Source: WS-2 sp964650245
GTDB lineage: Bacteria; Eisenbacteria; RBG-16-71-46
Direction: 5' to 3'
NCBI GenBank assembly: GCA_964650245.1
Contig: CAZYQK010000027.1
Coordinates: 1-27,815 of the forward strand
DNA: 27,815 bases
Position 1 is the stretch's first letter; each line of letters begins with the position of its first letter. The translations under genes were made by a program, and so were the position numbers. Positions 8,718-15,271 of this stretch are shown piece after piece. Below the pieces are notes generated by a model that searched no databases, had not been told where the DNA came from, and saw only the letters and a program-made list of their open reading frames with translations.

Positions 8718-9230
8718 GTGATCCGCGATCCCGAGCGGCGCGGCCGGGCGCTCGCCGACTTCTACCGCGCGGTCGCGCCCCGCCTGTTCCACGATCTCGA
8801 GGAGTCCGGCCTGCTGCCGGAGGGCTCGGAGGCCGGGGCGGCCGAGCGCGTGCGCGCCGAGTGGGAGTGCTTCGCGCTCTACGCCTGCGTGCGCGGACTG
8901 GTGGCGGCCGGTGGGTTCAATCAGGAGACCGCGGCCGCGATCGACGCGCTGCACGAAAGTGTGCTCTCGAGCGAGCTCGAGCCTGTGCCCGGGCCGGAGG
9001 CCGTCGGCCGGCGGCGGGTGCTGGTCTCCGAGCGCTACGCCGAGTACGGCGCGATCGGGCAGGAAGGCGGCGCGTCGGGCGCCGCGAGCGTAACGGCGAG
9101 GCTCGGGGCTGCCGCGGCTCGGCACATGGTGGCCCCGCTGCCGCCGGGCGACGCGCTCTGCGAGATGGCGGGCGCGCTCCACGAGGCGCTGGCCGAGGGC
9201 GCGGCGGAATCGGTCCGGAGCGCCGAGTGA
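8718..9230 (+). CDS. Hypothetical protein, mostly alpha-helical
   Basis: I do not recognise this 170-residue protein. It begins with GTG at 8718, only 8 nt after the proC stop, with no clear ribosome binding site, so translation may depend on proC. The sequence is rich in Ala, Glu and Arg and looks largely helical (FYRAVAPRLFHDLEESGLL; AEWECFALYACVRGLVAAGGF). It shows no signal peptide, membrane segment or Cys cluster. Its TGA overlaps the GTG start of the next gene by 3 of 4 bases (GTGA), which argues that the frame is real and that the two products work together or are made in fixed ratio. Confidence 0.6.
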   Translation: MIRDPERRGRALADFYRAVAPRLFHDLEESGLLPEGSEAGAAERVRAEWECFALYACVRGLVAAGGFNQETAAAIDALHESVLSSELEPVPGPEAVGRRRVLVSERYAEYGAIGQEGGASGAASVTARLGAAAARHMVAPLPPGDALCEMAGALHEALAEGAAESVRSAE

Positions 9231-9799
9231 GCAGGGCGGCGCCCTCCTTCATGTATCACTTGAAGTCGGCGCCCCCGCTCCCGCCTTTGCTCGACGCCGT
9301 GGCCCGGCTGGAGCGCGCAGGGATCGTTTGCGCCGTCGGCGGCAGCGGGCTGCTCGCGGCGTTGAGCCCTACCGACCGGGTTCGCGACTGGGACCTCACC
9401 ACCGACGAGCCGCTCGAGCGCATCGTGCCGCTCTTCGAGCCTGGCGAGGTCGCGACCTTCGGCCCGAAGGGCGTTCACGCCGATCGCAAGCTCACGCTCG
9501 CGGGCGGAGTGGTCGAGATCATCTGCGGCTTCGCGTTCCGCTCCGAGGGCGGCGTGGTCCGAGTCCCAACGGTGGTGCGCGAACGGCGCGATGGCATCCC
9601 GCTCGGAAGCCCGGAAGCCTGGGCGGTCGCGTACGCGCTGCTCGGGCGCGGCGAGAAGGCGGAGGCGCTGCTCGGCTGGCTCGAGGCCAATGGCGCCGAC
9701 GACGCCGTGCTCGGGGGGCTGCTCGCCGAACCACTGCCGCCCGATCTCGCGCGCCGGCTCGGCGCACTGCCCCGCCGGCCCACTTCAAGTAGTACTTGA
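9227..9799 (+). CDS. Predicted nucleotidyltransferase-fold protein
   Basis: This 190-residue protein shows the nucleotidyltransferase-superfamily pattern: GGSGLLAAL near residues 38-46, then DWDLTT near 54-59 (G-G/S, about 13 residues, Asp-x-Asp), and a later acidic strand VVEIICGF that could give the third carboxylate. Such proteins include minimal antitoxin-type transferases and AbiEii-like or kanamycin-type enzymes; the substrate cannot be told. The rest is helical. I start it at GTG 9227, overlapping the upstream stop in a GTGA; an internal ATG at 9251 is the alternative. Its stop codon lies inside a perfect 9-bp inverted repeat (9782-9802), and an 11-base piece of that repeat also occurs near the start of the gene (9258-9268). 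Confidence 0.65.
   Translation: MSRAAPSFMYHLKSAPPLPPLLDAVARLERAGIVCAVGGSGLLAALSPTDRVRDWDLTTDEPLERIVPLFEPGEVATFGPKGVHADRKLTLAGGVVEIICGFAFRSEGGVVRVPTVVRERRDGIPLGSPEAWAVAYALLGRGEKAEALLGWLEANGADDAVLGGLLAEPLPPDLARRLGALPRRPTSSST
9258..9268 (+). repeat. 11-bp direct repeat, copy 1 (ACTTGAAGTCG)
   Basis: ACTTGAAGTCG occurs here, just inside the nucleotidyltransferase-fold gene, and again at 9794-9804 across its stop codon. With the inverted arm at 9782-9790 this makes three related copies within 550 bp flanking a single gene. Its role is unknown. Confidence 0.5.
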
Positions 9800-9802
9800 A
9801 GT
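9782..9802. terminator. Perfect 9-bp inverted repeat at convergent junction
   Basis: ACTTCAAGT (9782-9790) and ACTTGAAGT (9794-9802) pair perfectly around a 3-nt loop. The right arm contains the TGA of the nucleotidyltransferase-fold gene, and the oppositely oriented GNAT gene stops 11 nt further on. It has no T-run, so a bidirectional transcription end is only one reading. A dyad-symmetric protein-binding site is the other. Confidence 0.5.
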
Positions 9803-9804
9803 CG
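9794..9804 (+). repeat. 11-bp direct repeat, copy 2 (ACTTGAAGTCG)
   Basis: Identical to 9258-9268. It overlaps the stop codon of the nucleotidyltransferase-fold gene and the right arm of the inverted repeat. Confidence 0.5.
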
Positions 9805-9812
9805 CGCGCGGC

Positions 9813-10316
9813 TCACCGGGTGTCGCGCGAGGCGCCAGGCGCCTCCCCCGGCGCGAGCGCCCGCAATGTGGCGTGCTCGAACTGGTACACGTGCCACCCG
9901 CCCTCGCCGCGAACGGCCCCGAGCGACTCGTAGAATCGGATCGAGGGCTCGTTCCACTCGAGCACCGCCCAGGACAGCCGCCAGCATCCGCGCGCCGCGG
10001 CCTCCTTCGCGACCGCGAGCAGGAGCGCGCGGCCGAGCCCTTTCCCGCGACGCGCCGGCTCCACGTAGAGATCCTCGAGCCACATCATGGGCTCGGTGCG
10101 GAAGCTGGAGTAGATGAGGTGGAAGAGCGCGTAGCCCGCGAGCGTGCCGCCCTCGTCGACGATAAGACACTCGATCAACGGCCGTGGCGCGAACAGGTGC
10201 TCGGCCAGACGCTCGGCCGATCCGGTGACTCGGTGCTCGAGCTTCTCGTAGGCCGCGAGCGAGCGCACCAGCTCCCACACGCGCGGCACGTCCTCGCGCC
10301 GGGCGGGGCGGATCAC
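9813..10316 (-). CDS. GNAT family N-acetyltransferase, diamine acetyltransferase-like
   Basis: This 167-residue GNAT protein transfers acetyl from acetyl-CoA to an amine. The acetyl-CoA-binding motif A reads RRGKGLGRALL, preceded by the strand MMWLEDLYVEP. The motif B region carries WAVLEWNEPSIRFYESLGA. The N-terminal AAYEKLEHRV and the LEDLYVEP strand resemble spermidine/spermine (diamine) acetyltransferases, so a polyamine or similar amine is a reasonable guess but not proven. Start is GTG at 10316 with GGGAG 9 nt upstream. It follows yjbQ by 46 nt on the same strand. The last 20 residues are Pro/Gly-rich and outside the fold. Confidence 0.88.
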   Translation of the reverse strand: MIRPARREDVPRVWELVRSLAAYEKLEHRVTGSAERLAEHLFAPRPLIECLIVDEGGTLAGYALFHLIYSSFRTEPMMWLEDLYVEPARRGKGLGRALLLAVAKEAAARGCWRLSWAVLEWNEPSIRFYESLGAVRGEGGWHVYQFEHATLRALAPGEAPGASRDTR

Positions 10317-10362
10317 GCGGCGGCTCCCGCGCGGCTCGCGGCGCGGCGCCGGGAACGCATCG

Positions 10363-10782
10363 CTAGTCCCCGATCACCTTGATGAGCACGCGCTTCTTCC
10401 GCCGGCCGTCGAACTCGCCGTAGAAAATCTGCTCCCACGGACCGAAGTCGAGCTTTCCGCCGGTGATCGCCACCACCACTTCGCGCCCCATGACCTGGCG
10501 CTTCAGGTGCGCGTCGGCGTTGTCCTCGCCGGTCAGGTTGTGACGGTACTGCGTGGTGGGTGCATGCGGGGCGAGCTTTTCCAGCCACGCCTCGTAGTCG
10601 TGATGAAGCCCGGATTCGTCGTCGTTGATGAACACGCTGGCGGTGATGTGCATGGCGTTGACCAGCACCAGCCCCTCCGCGACGCCGCTCTCGCGCACCA
10701 CGCGCTCGACCTCGGGCGTGATGTTGACGAAGGCGCGCCGCGCGGGAACGTTCATGACCAGGTAGTCGGTGCGGGACTTCAC
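10363..10782 (-). CDS. yjbQ: YjbQ family protein (UPF0047, secondary thiamine-phosphate synthase enzyme)
   Basis: This 139-residue protein belongs to the small, highly conserved YjbQ/UPF0047 family. Motifs seen are NAMHITASVFINDDE, the GLHHDYEAWL helix, YRHNLTGEDNADAHLKRQ and a C-terminal GPWEQIFYGEFDG, which together hold the conserved His residues of the presumed active site. Family members have been linked to weak thiamine-phosphate synthase activity, but the physiological role is unsettled. I start at GTG 10782 (VKSRTDYLV) to keep the first beta-strand; ATG 10755 would remove it. No ribosome binding site is evident. The gene is divergent from the thiolase, with 171 nt between them. Confidence 0.88.
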   Translation of the reverse strand: MKSRTDYLVMNVPARRAFVNITPEVERVVRESGVAEGLVLVNAMHITASVFINDDESGLHHDYEAWLEKLAPHAPTTQYRHNLTGEDNADAHLKRQVMGREVVVAITGGKLDFGPWEQIFYGEFDGRRKKRVLIKVIGD

Positions 10783-10822
10783 GCGCCGCAGCGTAGCACG
10801 GGCGCCGGGCGGCGACGCCGGC

Positions 10823-10851
10823 TTGAGGGGTCGGAGGTCGTCTGCTACGTT
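10823..10851 (+). promoter_or_regulatory. Predicted sigma-70-type promoter of the thiolase gene
   Basis: TTGAGG (10823-10828) and TACGTT (10846-10851) are separated by 17 nt. The expected transcription start is near 10858, about 95 nt before the GTG start. The pattern agrees with those at 6905, 17434, 21300 and 27232. Confidence 0.55.
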
Positions 10852-10953
10852 CCGGCTCCCGCGCGCATCCAACCCTCGTTCATTCCCGGGCGCGCGGTGA
10901 CGCGTGTCTCCAACCCGACCTCACCGACTCTCTCAATTTCAAGGAGCATCCCC

Positions 10954-12180
10954 GTGTCCAGCAACGGACTTCCCGAGATCGTCATCGTCTCCGGCGCGCG
11001 CACGCCGATGGCCGAGTGGATCGGCGGCAAGCGCGGCGACGGACTTCCCGGCGGCGCGCTCGCCACGATTTCCGCGATCGACCTGGGTGCGGTCGCCGCG
11101 CGCGGCGCGATCCAGCGCGCCGGCATCGACCCCGCCATCATCGACCACGTCGTGATGGGCAACGCGCTCCAGACTTCGGGCGACGCGCTCTACGGGGCGC
11201 GCCACGTGAGCTTGAAGTCCGGGGTGCCGAAGGAGGTGCCGGCACTCACCGTGAACCGGCTGTGCGGCTCCGGGATCCAGAGCGTGGTGAGCGCCGCGCA
11301 GATGATCCAGCTGGGCGAGGCCTCGTGGGTGCTGGCGGGCGGGATGGAGAACATGAGCCAGGCGCCGCACGTGCTGCGCGGGGCGCGCGCCGGGATGCGG
11401 CTCGGGCCGGGCGGGGCGCTCGAGGATTCGCTGTTCGTCGCGCTCAAGGACAGCTACTGCGGCTTCTTCATGGCGCAGACCTCGGACAACCTGGCGAAGA
11501 AGTTCGGCATCACGCGCGAGCAGCAGGACGAGTTCGCGCTGCGCAGTCACCGGCTCGCGAACGAGGCCAACACCAACGGGCGCTTCGCCGAGGAGCGGGT
11601 CGTGGTCGAGGTCCAGCAGGGCAAGAAGAACCTGATCGTGGACAAGGACGACCATCTCTTCCCCAGTACCTCGATCGACAAGCTGGCGGGGCTCCCCGCG
11701 GCGTTCGGCCCCGAGTCGTTCGTGACCGCGGGCAACGCCTCGGGCGTGGTGGACGGCGCGGCGGCGGTGATCGTGACCAGCGCGGAGCGCGCGCAAGCCG
11801 CCGGGAAGAAACCGCTCGGGTTCCTGCGCGCGTGGGCGAGCGTGGGCGTGGATCCCGCGACCATGGGGATCGGCCCCGCGCCGGCGATTCGCAAGACCCT
11901 CGAGCGCGGCGGCCTCACCCTCGACCGGATCGACCTGTTCGAGATCAACGAGGCGTTCGCCGGACAGTTTCTCGCGGTCGAGAAGGAGCTGGGGCTGGAT
12001 CGCGAGAAGGTCAACGTGAACGGCGGCGCGATCGGCCTGGGCCATCCGCTGGGCGCCACCGGAACGCGGCTGGTCTACACCCTGCTGGTCGAGCTCGCGA
12101 AGCGCGGCAAGCGCTGGGGCATCGCATCGGCCTGCATCGGCGGCGGGCAGGGGATCGCGATTCTGTTGGAGCGGGCGTAG
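10954..12180 (+). CDS. Acetyl-CoA acetyltransferase / 3-ketoacyl-CoA thiolase
   Basis: This thiolase of 408 residues condenses two acetyl-CoA or cleaves 3-ketoacyl-CoA. The acyl-accepting Cys104 lies in NRLCGSGIQSVV. The second block NVNGGAIGLGHPLGATG holds His364, and the third, ASACIGGGQG, holds Cys394, so all catalytic residues are present. Between the usual N-terminal ARTP motif and the first long helix it has roughly 10 extra residues (GKRGDGLPGGALATIS), which makes it slightly longer than the common 390. Start is GTG 10954 with AAGGAG 7 nt upstream; no ATG fits. Monocistronic: divergent from yjbQ and convergent with the Kelch gene. Degradative and biosynthetic roles cannot be separated by sequence alone. 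Confidence 0.94.
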   Translation: MSSNGLPEIVIVSGARTPMAEWIGGKRGDGLPGGALATISAIDLGAVAARGAIQRAGIDPAIIDHVVMGNALQTSGDALYGARHVSLKSGVPKEVPALTVNRLCGSGIQSVVSAAQMIQLGEASWVLAGGMENMSQAPHVLRGARAGMRLGPGGALEDSLFVALKDSYCGFFMAQTSDNLAKKFGITREQQDEFALRSHRLANEANTNGRFAEERVVVEVQQGKKNLIVDKDDHLFPSTSIDKLAGLPAAFGPESFVTAGNASGVVDGAAAVIVTSAERAQAAGKKPLGFLRAWASVGVDPATMGIGPAPAIRKTLERGGLTLDRIDLFEINEAFAGQFLAVEKELGLDREKVNVNGGAIGLGHPLGATGTRLVYTLLVELAKRGKRWGIASACIGGGQGIAILLERA

Positions 12181-12210
12181 AGGCATCACGCGGCGCGAGC
12201 GCGAACCGAC

Positions 12211-15063
12211 TCATCGCAGCAGGCAGGCTTTCTTGACGACCGTCGTGCCGCCCTGTGTGAGGCGGATGACATACACACCAGCGGGCCATCCCACGGGATC
12301 GATGCGTTCCACATGCGGCCCGGCCCGGAACGCCGACAGATCTCGCGCGTACTTACGGCGCCCCGCGATGTCGAAGACCTCGAGACGCCCCACGGCGGAG
12401 CCGGCCAGCGAAAACGCGACGTCGAAAAAGCCAGTCGCGGGGTTCGGTCGGGGCGCGGTCAGCACGAGGGACCACGGCGGAACGTCCACCCAGGTCTGCC
12501 CGAGGACGGTCTCGTAATCGGACGTTGCGACCTGGACCCGATAACCGTATCGGCGGCCCGGCTCGACGGAGGTGTCCTCGAACGAGACGCGCTCCGGCGA
12601 ATCGAGTCTCACACGCCCGACTGGATCCCAGGAGGAATCTTCGTCGCGCCGGTACACCGTGCCTCCGGCGAAACCGGGACCGTGAATCTCCCACACCAGC
12701 CGGACGTGTTGCGCCGTGGCTTCGGCCGATCGGAACGACAAGACGGCGATGTCGGTCGGGCCGGCAAGCGTGTGAGTGCAGCTCACCGAGAGTTCCGGTG
12801 CGCCGCTCGGGAAGACCCGGAACGTGAGCGTGTGGCTTCCGGCGGCGGCGGTATCGGGAATCGGAATGCCAATGGTCGCGACCCCGAAGTTGAATCCACC
12901 CACTCTCTGACTTCCGGCAAGCGGAAAGGAAGGCCATGCGCGATCTGAGTCGAGGACGAAGACGAGATCCTGTGCGTCGCCTTCCGTATTGCCGAGGACG
13001 TAGCGCGTGCGCACAATCGTTCCGGGGATCGCCGCGATGCCGCCGGGGCACTCGACCGTCGGAGCCGTGCGAGGACCCCAGTTGAGCGCAAAGGTATTGT
13101 TCGTATTGCCGTAACTCAAGGATCCGCCATGCACGATGGCGCGATCGAACGCCGGATCGAATGCGATGGCGGCGTAGGCCCCCGCCGGGGAATTGGCGCC
13201 GCTGGGTGCGAGCCTTGTCCAGAGCCGCGGCCCCGGCTCGAAGGCCCACGCTTCGGACGGAGCGCCGCCGAGCACGACCATTCGATCCCGCGCCGCATCG
13301 TAGATCGCCCCATGTCCGGAGCGCGCGGACGGACCATCGGGGAGACGCGTCCACGTCGCGGGACCGGAGAGCGACAGAGACCACGCGTCGGAAAGTGCAT
13401 AGGGCAGACTCGGATACGTGTCGGCCAGTCCTCCGAAAACGATCATGGCGACTCGACGCGGGTCGAAGATCGCCGAGGCTCGACCCCGCGCGTGCGGACG
13501 CGAAGACCCGACAGGGATCTGCGACCAGGTCGGAGTTCCTGCAAGACTGAGAGCCCACGCGTCGTCGTACTCGATTGCACCATCGCCACCGAAAATGACG
13601 AGGCGATCTCCGCGGGGATCGTAAACGGCGACATGTCCCTGGCGCGGGGCGGGTGGCGTCCCCGACGCGGCAAGCACACTCCACCGGGGCGTGCCGGGAA
13701 GCTCGAGCGTGTACACGTCGGCAGTGGGCCCGCCTCCGAAGATCAGGACCCGATCGCGGATCGGATCCAGTGTCGCCGAAAACCCGCCGGCGAGCGGCGG
13801 AGCCGTACCTGAGACGGCGAGCTTTCGCCAGGTCGGGAACGATCCGAGCGAGACTTCCCACACCTGGCGGGTGGTCACATTCTGGCTGAGGTCGCCCATC
13901 ACGAGCATCCGCCCTCTCGTCGAATCGTAGACCGCATGGGGGTATGCCAGGGGCGGCGGTGCCACCCCCGCGGCGAGGAGCTCGCTCCATGATTCCGGTG
14001 GCGACAGAGATAGGGCCCACGTCTCCTCCGTGTAACGAAAGATCTGCGTATGTCCCCCCACCACCAACATTCGATGTCGAGCGTGGTCGACGACGGCCCC
14101 GTGCGAGTTGCGGCCGGGTGGCGCTCCCGGCGGCTCGAGGCGGCTCCACGCCGGTGGGTCCCCGAGCGAAAGACTCCAGGTTTCGCCAAGAAGCGACGCG
14201 GCATAACCGGCCCCGTATCCGCCGTAGACGATTACGCGGTCACCCGACGAGTCATAGACGGCGCTGTGTCCCCAGCGCGCGCTGGGCGGCGGGCCGCTCG
14301 GCAGAATGAGCTGCCAGGTGGGATTTGCCGTCAACGATAACGCCCAGGTGTCGTTCAGGCTGTCCGCAACGGACCCGGCTCGCTCGCCCCCGAAGATGAT
14401 CATGCGATTGCGCCGCGTGTCGTACGTTGCCGAAAAGCGGGACCGTGCGACCGGCAGTGCCCCTGCCGCGTCGACCAGGGACCATGCCGGCGCCGGCGAA
14501 AGTCTCAACATCCACAGCTCGTTCGTGCGATTCTCGGATTCGAGCACACCTCCAAACATGAAGACCGCGCCATGCGCCGGGTCGTAGACAGCCGCATGGT
14601 GAGCCCGATGCCTTGGAAGCGGGCCAGCGGGGTGAAGCTCCCGCCACGCGGGCATGCCCGTCAGGTCGAGTTCCCACACATCCACGTCGGGCAATCCTGT
14701 GTTGCCCCCGATCACGATGATCCGATGACGCATGGGGTCGTAGGTCGCGGTATGTCCAGAACGGGGGAGCGGTGGGATGCCTCGGGCCGCCAGCGTCGCC
14801 CAGCGAACATCCCCGGTGAGAGGCAAGGCGACCAGATCTCCGAAGCGGGGACTCGTGGACTGATTCGGCCGACCGCCGTAGGCGATGAGCCGGTCGCCCA
14901 CCGGGTCGTAGATCAGCGAATGGTCGGCGCGGCTTTCGGGCACATCACCGAACCGGGTCCACCTTCCGTCGTCCGCCGCGCGGGATGGAGGCGAAGCGAG
15001 CGCCACCATCGCCGTCAGGAGGAGCAGAATCCTGACGGAGTGCCGGCTCGCTGAAGCGTTCAC
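12211..15063 (-). CDS. Secreted 12-repeat Kelch-type beta-propeller protein with FlgD/type IX-like C-terminal domain
   Basis: This 950-residue protein has a signal peptide (hydrophobic RILLLLTAMVALA, cleavage near SRA). Twelve Kelch-type repeats of about 50-55 residues then run to roughly residue 650; each carries a variant of H-S-A-x-Y-D-P followed by D-R-x-I-V-F-G-G (for example GHSAVYDSSGDRVIVYGG). A beta-sandwich region and an FnIII-like segment follow (VRLVWEIHG to YGYRVQV). The last 83 residues match the FlgD/type IX sorting-like domain: PRPNPATGFFDV, LEVFDIAGRR, WPAGVYVIRL and terminal KKACLLR. It is presumably exported and held at the surface. I prefer GTG 15063, because AGGTGA, a perfect anti-SD match, lies 5 nt upstream; GTG 15072 is an alternative. 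The gene looks less GC-rich at third positions than its neighbours (by eye). Confidence 0.85.
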   Translation of the reverse strand: MNASASRHSVRILLLLTAMVALASPPSRAADDGRWTRFGDVPESRADHSLIYDPVGDRLIAYGGRPNQSTSPRFGDLVALPLTGDVRWATLAARGIPPLPRSGHTATYDPMRHRIIVIGGNTGLPDVDVWELDLTGMPAWRELHPAGPLPRHRAHHAAVYDPAHGAVFMFGGVLESENRTNELWMLRLSPAPAWSLVDAAGALPVARSRFSATYDTRRNRMIIFGGERAGSVADSLNDTWALSLTANPTWQLILPSGPPPSARWGHSAVYDSSGDRVIVYGGYGAGYAASLLGETWSLSLGDPPAWSRLEPPGAPPGRNSHGAVVDHARHRMLVVGGHTQIFRYTEETWALSLSPPESWSELLAAGVAPPPLAYPHAVYDSTRGRMLVMGDLSQNVTTRQVWEVSLGSFPTWRKLAVSGTAPPLAGGFSATLDPIRDRVLIFGGGPTADVYTLELPGTPRWSVLAASGTPPAPRQGHVAVYDPRGDRLVIFGGDGAIEYDDAWALSLAGTPTWSQIPVGSSRPHARGRASAIFDPRRVAMIVFGGLADTYPSLPYALSDAWSLSLSGPATWTRLPDGPSARSGHGAIYDAARDRMVVLGGAPSEAWAFEPGPRLWTRLAPSGANSPAGAYAAIAFDPAFDRAIVHGGSLSYGNTNNTFALNWGPRTAPTVECPGGIAAIPGTIVRTRYVLGNTEGDAQDLVFVLDSDRAWPSFPLAGSQRVGGFNFGVATIGIPIPDTAAAGSHTLTFRVFPSGAPELSVSCTHTLAGPTDIAVLSFRSAEATAQHVRLVWEIHGPGFAGGTVYRRDEDSSWDPVGRVRLDSPERVSFEDTSVEPGRRYGYRVQVATSDYETVLGQTWVDVPPWSLVLTAPRPNPATGFFDVAFSLAGSAVGRLEVFDIAGRRKYARDLSAFRAGPHVERIDPVGWPAGVYVIRLTQGGTTVVKKACLLR

Positions 15064-15271
15064 GAGTGTCACCTGTGTGAGGAAAGCAACGGGGTGCGGA
15101 GCGGCATGTGGACGCGGAGATAGTAACCGAACCCCGAGCGGACGCAGAGACCTTACTCCATACGTTCCGCTCGGCCTGCAAGCCCCGTAGCGAATTCGAG
15201 TATTCGGCCCGCGCGGCGCTGGAAACGTCGAGGGCCGGGTCCTCCCGCCGCTTGTCCCCGCGCGCGCGCGC

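Noticed and set aside
9258..9804. The ACTTGAAGT copies as attachment sites of an integrated element
   Set aside because: No integrase or tRNA lies next to them, and the first copy is inside the coding region of the gene that a mobile unit would carry; kept only as an unexplained repeat.
12353..14149. 598-codon minus-strand frame inside the Kelch gene
   Set aside because: Alternative frame of the repeat-rich gene; the Kelch frame alone has signal peptide, repeats and C-terminal domain.
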